Shown here: positions 9,336 to 18,233 of the stretch, piece after piece
How the letters are laid out: each line of letters opens with the position of its first letter
How positions within the stretch are numbered: position 1 is the first letter of the stretch
Origin: JBHJGM01 sp050331815
GTDB lineage: Bacteria > Verrucomicrobiota > Verrucomicrobiia > Opitutales > JBHJGM01
Assembly (NCBI GenBank): GCA_050331815.1
Contig: JBHJGM010000008.1
Location: 1-64,000, forward strand
Direction: 5' to 3'
DNA length: 64,000 nt
Translations under genes and position numbers: made by a program
Notes under the pieces: generated by a model
What the model was told of the DNA's origin: nothing
Seen by the model: the letters and a program-made list of their open reading frames with translations, nothing else
Database searches by the model: none

Positions 9336-9347
9336 CAAAACTCCGCG

Positions 9348-11057
9348 TCAGGGTGCAGAGGCGGGCGGGATGCCGAGCTTGATCTCGACCACGTTCACCG
9401 TCTTTGGCGGCAGCAAAATGGGGATGCGTGGCATCTGCACCAGCGGCCCCAAATCGCGCGTGATCACCTCGGCGCGGTCGAGCGGGGTGGCATGCGCCGC
9501 CGGTCGTTCCTGCATCGAGTACAACTGCGCCAGAATCGGCGACTGCGGACCGAATCCTTCGAGCTCGACCAGAAGGAGCCGTCCGTGGGCGTTGTCACGG
9601 TTGATGGCATGAAGGTAGAGCGAATCGGCGTCGCGCGTACAAACGATGTCGAGCTCAGCCACGCGCTCCATCTGGCGGATATTTCCCAGGCGATAAGGCT
9701 GCGAGTAAAACGTGTTGCCGGCGCTTTCCGTGCGCAAAAAGCGATCGCCGTGGTGGCGGCTGTAGAGGCTGACCGCCAGCGCGGTCGGCGTGATGAAAGG
9801 GCGAAAGGCATCGCCCGGCTTGGGCACGCGAATCCCGGCGATCTCCCAGTTTGAGCCGACCAGCATGGACTGGTTGGCTACACGAATGACGTCGCCGTCG
9901 CGCATGAAGGCATGCAGGTAACCGGCAGCTCCGATGCCATTGGCGAAGGGATCGCGGGGCAGCCGGCTGGAACCCGGCAGATCCCACCAGCCATTCCAGT
10001 TCCATTCGGTCACACCGACGGGGTAGCCCAGCTCGCGCGCGAGCCGCAGCGACTTGTCGCGCAGACGAGCCAACCCGGTTTCAGGGTCGGTGCCGGGGAC
10101 GGAAGCCGCCGCTCTATAAAATGCCTCCTGGCTCAGCTGCGTGGGGTCGAAGGGTTCGCCGTCACGCTCAACAATTTTGATGCCCCACGGCTGATAATTA
10201 TGAAAGGTAAACCAATCGATCTGATCGCCCAGGCGCTCTTTCAGCGCCTCGGCAACCGGCACCGGCGTCTGATTTTGCTCCATTTGAATCTCGACGTAAA
10301 TCTCGATGGACGGATCGACCGCGCGCATCGCTTCCAGGTGTAGAGCGACCTGCTCGACGTAGAGTTCGGCGATGGCTTCGGGAGATTCTTCTTTTTTCGT
10401 CAGGGTACCGGCAAAGGCCCAAAAGGGCTCGTTGCCAATCTGCCAGTGACGCACATTCCAAGGCTCGGGATGGCCGTTTTCCGCCCGCAGGCGCGCCCAG
10501 CGCAGTAGCTCTTCGGGCAGGTCGGCGTCGAGCGGCGCGTTGCAGTAGGCCACCATCGCGGCGGCGTTTTCAACCGACTGCACCCAGCTCTCGTTGTGCC
10601 ACTCGCGCAAGGGCCGCGACAGCGCAACCACCAGCATGGGCTCGGTCTCCAGCCGGGCGCACAGACGCAAAAACGAGTCCAGGCCGTAGGTGGCATCGTC
10701 GGGACGCGCGGGCTCCGCGCGGTCGTAGGCACCGTCGATCAGATGCGTCCAGGTCCGCCCGTATTCGACCGAGCCACCCCCCGGGAAGCGCAGGATGGGA
10801 ATCTCCATCGACTCGAGGTAATCGAGCACTGCGGGGTCCAGCCGGTCGGTGCCGGGTTCGAGGGCGGCTTCGGGTCCGGGCTCTTCCTTGCTGCGTTCGA
10901 GAAAATGGCCGAAGATGCGCTGGTCGATGGTGTGCACGGTCTCGTTGAAGACCGTCAGCTTAAGCGGACCTGGACCGTCCTCAGCGAGCGAAGCTTCGTG
11001 AGTGAGGCTTGTCCCCAGTAGGATCAGGCACCAAGCGAAGAGTTGGGGCTTCATCAT
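9348..11057 (-). CDS. Secreted GH51-like alpha-L-arabinofuranosidase (paralogue 1)
   Basis: About 569 residues from the paired ATGs at 11057/11054, which follow an AAAAGG purine stretch; a GTG at 11123 overlapping the upstream stop would add an unconserved extension. A signal peptide ends near residue 25. The TIM-barrel core starts with DQRIFGHFLER and contains the likely acid/base E210 (WQIGNEP) and nucleophile E351 (GVTEWNWNGWW), as expected for clan A glycosidases such as GH51. The sequence is clearly paralogous to the upstream gene (same motifs, same spacing). Probably releases arabinose from arabinan or arabinoxylan side chains in the periplasm. The TEWN rather than DEWN nucleophile motif shows it is distant from typical GH51. 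Confidence 0.72.
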   Translation of the reverse strand: MMKPQLFAWCLILLGTSLTHEASLAEDGPGPLKLTVFNETVHTIDQRIFGHFLERSKEEPGPEAALEPGTDRLDPAVLDYLESMEIPILRFPGGGSVEYGRTWTHLIDGAYDRAEPARPDDATYGLDSFLRLCARLETEPMLVVALSRPLREWHNESWVQSVENAAAMVAYCNAPLDADLPEELLRWARLRAENGHPEPWNVRHWQIGNEPFWAFAGTLTKKEESPEAIAELYVEQVALHLEAMRAVDPSIEIYVEIQMEQNQTPVPVAEALKERLGDQIDWFTFHNYQPWGIKIVERDGEPFDPTQLSQEAFYRAAASVPGTDPETGLARLRDKSLRLARELGYPVGVTEWNWNGWWDLPGSSRLPRDPFANGIGAAGYLHAFMRDGDVIRVANQSMLVGSNWEIAGIRVPKPGDAFRPFITPTALAVSLYSRHHGDRFLRTESAGNTFYSQPYRLGNIRQMERVAELDIVCTRDADSLYLHAINRDNAHGRLLLVELEGFGPQSPILAQLYSMQERPAAHATPLDRAEVITRDLGPLVQMPRIPILLPPKTVNVVEIKLGIPPASAP

Positions 11058-11119
11058 GCCTTTTCGAGTGCCACCGCCGAGCCGCTGCGGCAACGCAAAT
11101 CGCCGCCCGCGCGACCGGC

Positions 11120-12814
11120 TCACTGCGCGCTCAGCCGCACCTCAATGATGTTGAGCGATTGCGCGGGCAGATCGAATTCCAGAGTAGCATCGGGCTGAAG
11201 CGCATCCTTGAGCGCAACTGACTCGAGCATCGAATGATCGAGCATGGCTACCTGAGGCGTCTTCTGGCGAATCATGGAATGGCGCACGACTGCACCCGGT
11301 TTCCGTTCGAAGCCTTCCAAACGCACCTGCATCGGGCGGTCGTGATGAAAGTCGCGATTGATGGTGTGGATGAAAATCGAATTTTCGCCACGGGTGACCA
11401 GCCAGTCCACATGCGCGACCTTGTCCTTGGGCGCGATCGCCGCCAACCGGAAAGGCTGCGTGTAAAATGTCTGGTTTTCGACCGCGGTCTGCAACAGCGC
11501 GTTGCCGTGGTGATTGCGCAGCAGCGTGGTGGCCAGTCCCGTCGGAGTCACAACGATGGGATGCGTCTCGTCGGCCGTGGGCAGGTGCACCCCGGTGATC
11601 GCCCAGTTTGTGCCGACCTGCATGGACTGGTTGGCGATTTTGACGTGTTCGCCCGCGCGTATCATCGCATGCAGGATGCCGGCGGCACCGAGCCCGGCGG
11701 CGTGCAGGTCGCGGCGCTCGCGATTGTAGCTCCCGATCCCCACCGAGAACCAGCCGTTCCAGTTCCACTCGGTCAGGGCGAGCTTGTAGCCATGTTCCAG
11801 GGCGGAAAAAAAGGCGCGCTGACGCAGTTGGGTCTGCCCGGTTTCGGGATGAACGCCGGGGGTGCTTGAAGCCGCCAGAAAATTTTGCTCGGGCGTGAAC
11901 TCGAGCGGGTCGATGGCCGCGCCATCGCGCTCAATCTTCAGAATCTGCCAGGGCTGGTACAGGTGGTAGGTCACGTAATCGATCTGATCGCCGAGACGCT
12001 CGCGCAAGACTCGCGTGGTTTCGGAGTCTGGGTGGTTGTTTTCGAGATGGGTCTCGACGAAAATTTCAATGCTAGGGTCCACCGCACGCATGGCCTGGAT
12101 CTGCGCCTCGACCTGGTCGACGTACATGCGGGTGATGGTCTCGATGTTTTTGTTGAGCTTGTCCAGCGGCCACCAGAAAGCCAGAAAGGGCTCGTTGCCG
12201 ACCTGCCAGTACTTGACGCCCCAAGGCTCGACGCGGCCGTTTTCCGCGCGCAGCCGCGCCCAGCGCAGCAGGTTCTCCGGCAGGTCCGCATCAACCGGCG
12301 CGTTGCAATAGGCGACCAACGCGGCGGCGTGCTCCTGGGTGCCGACCCAGGTTTCCTTGCCCAGATGAATCAGGGGACGGCTCAGCGCGGTGACCAGCAG
12401 GGGCTCGGTTCCGTGGGCCTCACAGAGGTTCAGAAATTCATCGTAGCCAAAAGTGGAGCCGGCGGGACGGGCTCGTTGCGCACGGTCGTAGGCACCGTCG
12501 ATCAACGTGGTCCACAGCGGACCTTTTTCGAGGTAGGTGCCGCCCGGATAACGCGTGATGGGGCTGCCCATCTCCTCGATTCGGCGCAGCGCCTCGCGGT
12601 TCATCTCGCCGGTGGCGGGATCGATCAGGGCCTCGGGGCCGGGTTCCCTCGGGCCATAGCGCTCCAGGAAGTGGCCAAAGATCCGGGTATCCACAGGGTT
12701 GAGCACCTCGTTGTGAATGGTCATCTCCAGCGGCTGGGGGGTGTCGTCTTCCGCGAGGGCGATGGCCGGGAGACACAGGAGGAGGAGATACAGAAGCGGG
12801 AACAAGCGTTTCAT
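11120..12814 (-). CDS. Secreted GH51-like alpha-L-arabinofuranosidase (paralogue 2)
   Basis: 564 residues from the ATG at 12814 (another ATG, four codons upstream, at 12826). A clear signal peptide with an LLYLLLLCLPAIALA core ends near residue 21. Shared features with the downstream paralogue: DTRIFGHFLERYG, the RYPGG strand, E208 in WQVGNEP as likely acid/base and E349 in LALTEWNWNGW as likely nucleophile, then a C-terminal beta domain. It is the first gene of the minus-strand pair; its TGA abuts a GTG of the next frame. Tandem duplicates with preserved catalytic residues suggest two related substrates, probably arabinofuranosyl linkages of plant polymers. Family placement is by motif, not by search. 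Confidence 0.72.
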   Translation of the reverse strand: MKRLFPLLYLLLLCLPAIALAEDDTPQPLEMTIHNEVLNPVDTRIFGHFLERYGPREPGPEALIDPATGEMNREALRRIEEMGSPITRYPGGTYLEKGPLWTTLIDGAYDRAQRARPAGSTFGYDEFLNLCEAHGTEPLLVTALSRPLIHLGKETWVGTQEHAAALVAYCNAPVDADLPENLLRWARLRAENGRVEPWGVKYWQVGNEPFLAFWWPLDKLNKNIETITRMYVDQVEAQIQAMRAVDPSIEIFVETHLENNHPDSETTRVLRERLGDQIDYVTYHLYQPWQILKIERDGAAIDPLEFTPEQNFLAASSTPGVHPETGQTQLRQRAFFSALEHGYKLALTEWNWNGWFSVGIGSYNRERRDLHAAGLGAAGILHAMIRAGEHVKIANQSMQVGTNWAITGVHLPTADETHPIVVTPTGLATTLLRNHHGNALLQTAVENQTFYTQPFRLAAIAPKDKVAHVDWLVTRGENSIFIHTINRDFHHDRPMQVRLEGFERKPGAVVRHSMIRQKTPQVAMLDHSMLESVALKDALQPDATLEFDLPAQSLNIIEVRLSAQ

Positions 12815-12826
12815 ATGTTGTATCAT

Positions 12827-13143
12827 TCCACTACGCAGCCTGCCGACACCGCAAACAAAAACCCCGCCCGGCCCGCCGGCAGCGCAGGTTACCCTTTACA
12901 AGTGAAGAACCGCGCCTGCTTCATGGCGGCGCGCGAACCCTGACGCTGCGCAACGGTCAGTGCATCGATCGCCAGTTGGCTCCGGCCAACACCTGTGTGC
13001 TCGACGCGGAAACCGGCGAAGTCCTGCTGTCCTAAATGGCTGGGGTCGCCTGAGATTTTGCCAAAAATGCGTGCTGGCTTAACGGGGACTTTCTACTCCG
13101 TTCTAAACACATCTGGGCGCACGCAGGTTCGCGCTTGAGCCGC
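12827..13143. other. Intergenic region with possible C-terminal coding remnant
   Basis: No start-to-stop gene fits here. On the plus strand from about 12890 an open frame runs to a TAA at 13034-13036 and its last residues (TLTLRNGQCIDRQL, then CVLDAETGEVLLS) look protein-like, but there is no start codon in a sensible position and no homologous partner in view. It may be the decayed 3' end of a gene or chance. The left part must also hold the promoter of the arabinofuranosidase-like pair, which I cannot place. Nothing else is recognisable. Confidence 0.25.
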
Positions 13144-13182
13144 AAAAGAAAACCCCTCCCGTCCACCTGGGGACGGAAGGGG
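13144..13182 (-). terminator. Rho-independent terminator after PEP-CTERM gene
   Basis: Inverted repeat with 12-bp arms at 13153-13164 and 13171-13182 (one mismatch) and a 6-base loop, followed on the minus strand by TTTTCTTTT. It lies about 20 bp after the stop of the PEP-CTERM gene and is correctly oriented to end it. Confidence 0.85.
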
Positions 13183-13202
13183 CCATGCAACCAAAAGGTT
13201 TT

Positions 13203-13952
13203 CTAAACCCGCGATTTGCGTCGTAGACGCCGGCGTAAGGCAACCCCTGCAAGCGCAACGACTCCTAAAATCGCTGCATAAGCGGAAGGCTCGGGCACGG
13301 GCGGCGCGGTTGAATTGCCGACCTTGATTTGGAAGGCCTGACGCGAGCCTTCGGCATTGTCCGGGTCGTTAAAGGTGAAAGTGACTGTTCCCTCCAGCAG
13401 GAAGCCGTCGTTGAACTCACCGACTCCAGGAATTACGATGTACTCGGTCTGCGAGGTGCCGAGGAAAGACGGATTGGACTGCGTCACCCCGTCGATCTCG
13501 AGCGTGTCGATAATGATGTCCGTGCTTCCGTCGCTCGGGCTTTGCTTGCGGAAGGCCAGCGTGTTCAGCGGCTGCCCGGGCAAGCCAACCAAGCTCAGGG
13601 TGTCTTCGGTACCCGACACCTGAAAGCTCGCCAGGACCGATGTGCCATCGTACGCCAGCGAGAAATCAAGCGCGACACCGTTGGGCCAGGTGAACTCCAA
13701 CGGATTGTCAGCGCTTTGTCCGCCCGGATACAGGTCGATTTCCCATTCGGCGCGGCCGCCGTTGTCGCCGTAGCGACCCTCGGCCACAAAGGATTCAACG
13801 AAGTTATTGTCGGCGGCCCACGCCAGAAAGGCGTCGTCGGCATCCGGAGTGTTAGTGAAGGACAGAGCGGCAATCGCGTGGGCGTTGCTGGCAGTCAGCA
13901 GGAGCGCCAGCGAAACGCCTCCTGCCCCAAGGAGACGGTGTTGGTGAGACAT
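13203..13952 (-). CDS. Exported PEP-CTERM sorting-domain protein
   Basis: 249 residues from the ATG at 13952, which begins a clear signal peptide (SLALLLTASNAHA). The C terminus has the full PEP-CTERM layout: VPEPS, a hydrophobic helix (YAAILGVVALAGVAL) and an arginine-rich tail. Such proteins are exported, recognised by an exosortase (EpsH-like), cut and tied to the outer surface or exopolysaccharide. The middle is a beta-rich, aspartate- and glycine-rich domain of unknown function. No exosortase gene is in this window. The gene is isolated, with its own strong terminator, suggesting independent regulation. A longer frame up to 14012 adds residues with no signal-peptide character. Confidence 0.85.
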   Translation of the reverse strand: MSHQHRLLGAGGVSLALLLTASNAHAIAALSFTNTPDADDAFLAWAADNNFVESFVAEGRYGDNGGRAEWEIDLYPGGQSADNPLEFTWPNGVALDFSLAYDGTSVLASFQVSGTEDTLSLVGLPGQPLNTLAFRKQSPSDGSTDIIIDTLEIDGVTQSNPSFLGTSQTEYIVIPGVGEFNDGFLLEGTVTFTFNDPDNAEGSRQAFQIKVGNSTAPPVPEPSAYAAILGVVALAGVALRRRLRRKSRV

Positions 13953-14180
13953 GGATTGGATGATTGGTGGTGGACGTACTGGTGTGTCGCACAACGATGA
14001 CGCCCCAAACACCTATCTCAAGCCTCTAACTGGTGAAAAGCATTGCACGTGCGTAACATTTTCGCCCATTGCTACAATCGGGATACGCGAATGTTACAAA
14101 ACGGTTGCTTCGTTATGCATGCATAGTTGCCGCTCCGTCATAAATGCCGGCTGGCGGCCGCCGATTCATCTTGCGGTAAC

Positions 14181-14210
14181 AAAAACGGCGCGTCGTCGAA
14201 CGAAGCGCCG
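14181..14210 (-). terminator. Probable terminator after small hypothetical gene
   Basis: CGGCGC (14186-14191) pairs with GCGCCG (14205-14210) around a 13-base loop that can extend the pairing; on the minus strand the stem is followed by TTTTTG. It sits 28 bp beyond the stop of the 114-residue gene and points the right way. Confidence 0.7.
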
Positions 14211-14237
14211 CAGCTGCAGAGGTGTCTGTGGTGGGAC

Positions 14238-14582
14238 TTAGCTCTCCAGTTGCCGGTACAACTTGATATAGAGGCTGCAGATACGCTGGAGGTATTCGTA
14301 CTCCAGTTCGGCTTCGGCGTAGGTGCCCACGCACAAGGCGGGGTCGACGCCCTGCAGGTGTAAGAGTTCCTCGACGAGTTCGAGGCGTTCACAATTACGG
14401 GCACGAAAGTTCTCCGGATCGTTGTGCAGCAGGACCTGGGCGACCAGTTCGGGGCCCTTCAGGCGCTGGGCAGCGGTCGGGCCGTTGTCGCGGAGAATGG
14501 TTTCCGCGTAGTTCAAAAGTTCTTCGGCTTCAGCAGGTTCGAGCGAAACACGAATTTCGGTGGGGGTGGGGATGAGGCTCAT
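14238..14582 (-). CDS. Small hypothetical protein, helical and acidic
   Basis: 114-residue protein that I do not recognise. It is rich in glutamate and leucine, with helical heptad-like stretches (EAEELLNYAETIL; ERLELVEELLHL) and two cysteines. No signal peptide or membrane segment is visible, so it should be cytoplasmic. Reality as a gene is supported by the plausible composition, an ATG start and a well-formed terminator just downstream. It is divergent from the TPR/ExbBD operon. Function unknown. Confidence 0.6.
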   Translation of the reverse strand: MSLIPTPTEIRVSLEPAEAEELLNYAETILRDNGPTAAQRLKGPELVAQVLLHNDPENFRARNCERLELVEELLHLQGVDPALCVGTYAEAELEYEYLQRICSLYIKLYRQLES

Positions 14583-15002
14583 GACGGGGCGGAGCCGGAC
14601 TCGTTGCCTGACAGTGACTTAGGGAAACAGAGAGTCGCCGGTTGGGGGTTGGCGACACTCCCGAGTCACTCGGGGGGAAGGCAGGGGGCTCCGTGGGGTG
14701 AGGTTTGGAGGCAGTGAATTTTCTATCTTAAAGTATCGTCTCAATAACGCCAAACTTGAAGGCTAGACAGGGATTGGCCCCGTTGGCGAGGGAACGTTTG
14801 GGCATTTGCGCAGACGTATTAACTAAGGTCGTCAGAACGATGCCGAAAGCTTTAACGAAACTGCGTGCGCAGCCTCGATACGATAAGTGCTGATAATAGG
14901 CTTGCCACCTGTGGAGCGCTCGCAGAAACCTGTTGCCAGTGGTCGCAAGGGCGCTTAGCCAATGCCTTTGAACCCCTGGCCACCAACCTCCATCTCCGCT
15001 CA
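14583..15002. other. Divergent intergenic region, 420 bp
   Basis: Spacer between the small minus-strand gene and the large TPR gene. The frame of the TPR gene is open through its right half to 14865, but those residues (with clustered Cys and Trp) do not look like a leader and precede the signal peptide. An AT-richer stretch around 14715-14750 is a candidate place for promoters. I see no RNA gene or repeat here. Confidence 0.4.
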
Positions 15003-18000
15003 GTGATCCCGTTGCTTACCAGACCGGTTCGGACACGGTCCCTTTTCCGCGCGAACGCCCTCGGCCTGCTGGGAGTCTCGGCTGTGCTGGCGCTGCCGCT
15101 GCAGGCTCAAAATGCCGACAACGCGCCGCCGCCGGCTGCTGTTCGCGACGATCCGGCCACCATGCCCATCACGTTGATTCAGCAGCGCGCGCAGCAGCTA
15201 CTGGCCAACGGCGACTTTATCGCGGCACGACCTTTTCTCGAGCAGATGGTGATTCGCTACACCGATGCGCAGACGCCTGAACTGCTTAAGGCGCTGCAAT
15301 CGGCATTGTTTTTCACCGGGGTCAGCTTTCTGCAGGAGTACGCCCAGACCGATCCCGCGGTAGTCGGCGAAGAGGCGTTCGATAACCTGCTCAAAAGCGC
15401 GATCGATTATTTTAATCAGTATGAAGAACGCTTCCCCAACGGCGAGGAGTTCGGCTCCCTGCTCAATTACCGCGCCGACGCGCACCGGGGACTGGGTCAA
15501 TGGCAGGAAGCGGCCAATGATCTGGAAAAGCTGCTGACCACGCCACGACTGGCCAACTCGGTAACCCTGCAGCAGCGCGAAGACGCGCTCAAAAAAATCA
15601 CCCAGAGCTATTACATTCTCAAGGACTGGGACAAGGGCTTGCCCTGGTTTGAGCGTTTTCTGCAAACCGCCAGCGACGAGGACGATCAGGCCACCGCAGC
15701 CACGGCGTTGATGGAGGCCTACATCAGCAAGGAGAATTTCGACAAAGCCTTCGAGACGTTTTCCTACCTCACCGGTGACTCGCCTGCGCGTTACAGCCTG
15801 CAGTTCAACCTGGCGCTGATGGAAGCCGGCGACAAGTTGAGCGACCAGGGCGACTTCAACCAGGCGGCGCTGATTTACAACCTCGTCGTTACGATGGAGG
15901 AAATTCGCCGGTTCCTCACGCGGTACACGGCGGAACTCGACACGCAGTTGGCGCGCCTGCAGGCCACCTCCAACAACGCGGACGTGATCAACGAGGTTCA
16001 GACGGATCTCTTCAATGCGCAGGCACGCATCGAGCAGGTCGAAAAAGCCATCGAGACGGAACAGACCTATAGCGTGGCGCTGAAGGTGCGCAAGGCTGCC
16101 GTTTATCGGGAAACCTCTCGTGACTACGAAGCCTTCTTCGCCTACCGGCGCCTGGCCGACGAGCATCCCGACCACGAGAACATCGGTGACTTCATCATCT
16201 CGATGTTCACGACCGCCAGCGAGATCGGGTTTGATGAGCAAATTGAAACGCTCGGTGAAAAATACCTGCGCGACCCGCGCCTGGAAGCCTACCGCGACAT
16301 TCTCTACTTTCGCTTGGCCAACCTGTACCAGGAGACCGGCAAAATCGATCGCTTTTTAGAACTGGCGCAGGAGTACATCACCCTGGTCGATGACGTGCCG
16401 GTGCCGGACGCTCGGAGCGAGCCGATTGCCAGCCTCTACCGCGCGCAGCTGGTCTTCGCGATGGGCAAGACCCTCACCGATACCGACGAGCACGCGCGCC
16501 TGCAGGCCACTTTTGAGCCGCTCTACGAGCGTTACAAAGACTCTTTCATCGGCGACGGTTTCCTCTACTGGATGTCGCTTTCGCACCTGTTCGAGCGTCA
16601 ATACGCAAAGGCGGAGGAAAAGTTTGAGCAACTGCGCACGGAGTACACCGGTCGCGAGGGCGTGGAGGACTCGGTTTACTCTATCGACGCGCTCTATCGC
16701 CAGGGGGTGGCCGAGTACGTGCAGGACACGCCCGAAAACGACAAGCTCGGCGAGGCCATCGGCACACTCAACTCATGGATCGAGCAATATCCCGACCACA
16801 GCCTGCGCGGCGAGGTGGAGTTTTACCTCGGGCTGGGCCAGGGGCTGAAGCGCCGTGACGACGAGGCGATCGCCCATTTCCTCAACGTCGAAAAGTACAC
16901 CGACAACCTGTCCTTCATCCAGAGCGCCTATCTGGAAGCCGGCAAACTGCTCGAAGAGAGTCGCCGCTTCCAGGAGATGGCGGACCTGTTTGAGCGTTAT
17001 CTGGCCAACCCGACCTATCGGGCGGATTCCGAACCCTCGGAGCAGGTCTTTCAGCTGGCACGGGCTTACGATTTTCTGAACGAGCCGGGAAAGATGGTCG
17101 ACACGCTGGTGGACGGCTTGCGCAACTTTGGCGACAGCCCCCGGGCCTACGGGATGGACAAGCTGGTGAAAGCGTTCCCGCGCATGTACAACGAGAATCT
17201 CAATCGCCTGCGCAGCAACGTCGACCTGTTGACGAAGATTATGGAGGACACGCAATTGCGCCGGACGCTGACCGGGCCTGAGTCGGGCGTGTACGCCTTC
17301 TTTTACGGCAAGGAAACGCTGATCGACCGCGACGTGCAGAATATTTTTTACCAGCGCGGCGAGGCCTTTGAACAGATTCGGCAGGGCGACTTGAGTCCGC
17401 TGGAGCCATACCTGGAAAACTATTCCGAGCAGCTCACCAAGTTGACCGCCTCGGTTGAGGCACCCGAGAGCACCTTCTTCGACCTGTACTCCGAAGCCAA
17501 GCGGGCCAACCACGAGACGCGCAGCCTGCGCTTTTTGATGATGCTCGACCGGCTGGGCGAAAACCCGGAGCCCGACCGCAGCTTTGACGACGACGTCTTC
17601 GAGGTAGCCAGCCCCGCGACCCTCGTCTGGATCGGCGAAAAATCCGCCGAAACCGACCGCGACTTCGCCACCGAGACCCTCGAATTTGTCCAGACCGAGC
17701 ATCCGGACAGCAACGAGGTGTTTTACGCGCTGCTGACCCTGGGGCAGGTGCTGGAAAGCCGCCGTCTCTACGACCAGGCCGTGGCCAAGTACGAGGAGGC
17801 CGAAAAACGCTTCCCGCTGCATGAGGACGTGGTGGACGCCGTTGTGCGTCAAGCCATCGCGCTGCGCAACGAAGGCAACTTCGATGACTCTTTCGTGCAG
17901 TTGCAGCGCATTATCAACACCCCGGACTGGTCGGGCGAGCCGCACGCGCGAGCCTTTTATGAAATCGGGGAAACCTTCTACGAGCAGCGCGACTTTGACC

Positions 18001-18221
18001 TTGCGCTGGGCTTCTTTGAGCAGGTTATCCTGGGCTACACCTTTTACTCGGAATGGGCCGCGCGCTCATACCTGCGCGGTGCCCGGGCCGCCGGACAACT
18101 CGGCCAGGCGGACAAGCGCCGCGAGCTCCTGCAGGAGGCCTACAACAACGACGCGTTCAAGGCCACGAGCGTTTGGAACGAAATCGAGCAAGAATACCTG
18201 CAGCTGCAGGCACGCAGTTAA
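15003..18221 (+). CDS. Large exported TPR-repeat protein
   Basis: About 1,072 residues from a GTG at 15003, chosen because it starts a basic n-region followed by a signal-peptide core (ALGLLGVSAVLALPLQAQ). The rest is made of many helical tetratricopeptide-like repeats (for example EEAVAKYEEAEKRFPLHEDV-type units near the C terminus), with an overall acidic composition, and no catalytic motif. It opens a five-gene operon continuing with a second TPR protein, ExbB and two ExbD proteins, with 12 bp to the next gene. This gene order recurs in Verrucomicrobia and Planctomycetes; a periplasmic adaptor driven by a proton-powered ExbBD motor is a reasonable inference, but the cargo is unknown. Confidence 0.82.
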   Translation: MIPLLTRPVRTRSLFRANALGLLGVSAVLALPLQAQNADNAPPPAAVRDDPATMPITLIQQRAQQLLANGDFIAARPFLEQMVIRYTDAQTPELLKALQSALFFTGVSFLQEYAQTDPAVVGEEAFDNLLKSAIDYFNQYEERFPNGEEFGSLLNYRADAHRGLGQWQEAANDLEKLLTTPRLANSVTLQQREDALKKITQSYYILKDWDKGLPWFERFLQTASDEDDQATAATALMEAYISKENFDKAFETFSYLTGDSPARYSLQFNLALMEAGDKLSDQGDFNQAALIYNLVVTMEEIRRFLTRYTAELDTQLARLQATSNNADVINEVQTDLFNAQARIEQVEKAIETEQTYSVALKVRKAAVYRETSRDYEAFFAYRRLADEHPDHENIGDFIISMFTTASEIGFDEQIETLGEKYLRDPRLEAYRDILYFRLANLYQETGKIDRFLELAQEYITLVDDVPVPDARSEPIASLYRAQLVFAMGKTLTDTDEHARLQATFEPLYERYKDSFIGDGFLYWMSLSHLFERQYAKAEEKFEQLRTEYTGREGVEDSVYSIDALYRQGVAEYVQDTPENDKLGEAIGTLNSWIEQYPDHSLRGEVEFYLGLGQGLKRRDDEAIAHFLNVEKYTDNLSFIQSAYLEAGKLLEESRRFQEMADLFERYLANPTYRADSEPSEQVFQLARAYDFLNEPGKMVDTLVDGLRNFGDSPRAYGMDKLVKAFPRMYNENLNRLRSNVDLLTKIMEDTQLRRTLTGPESGVYAFFYGKETLIDRDVQNIFYQRGEAFEQIRQGDLSPLEPYLENYSEQLTKLTASVEAPESTFFDLYSEAKRANHETRSLRFLMMLDRLGENPEPDRSFDDDVFEVASPATLVWIGEKSAETDRDFATETLEFVQTEHPDSNEVFYALLTLGQVLESRRLYDQAVAKYEEAEKRFPLHEDVVDAVVRQAIALRNEGNFDDSFVQLQRIINTPDWSGEPHARAFYEIGETFYEQRDFDLALGFFEQVILGYTFYSEWAARSYLRGARAAGQLGQADKRRELLQEAYNNDAFKATSVWNEIEQEYLQLQARS

Positions 18222-18233
18222 CCCACTCGCCGC

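Noticed and set aside
11058..11123. GTG start at 11123 for the first arabinofuranosidase-like gene
   Set aside because: It adds 22 Arg/Gly-rich residues ahead of a clear signal peptide; ATG at 11057 with a purine-rich site is better.
16773..17945. 390-codon minus-strand frame opposite the large TPR gene
   Set aside because: No domain and Val/Gly/His-rich shadow composition; the TPR frame is continuous across it.
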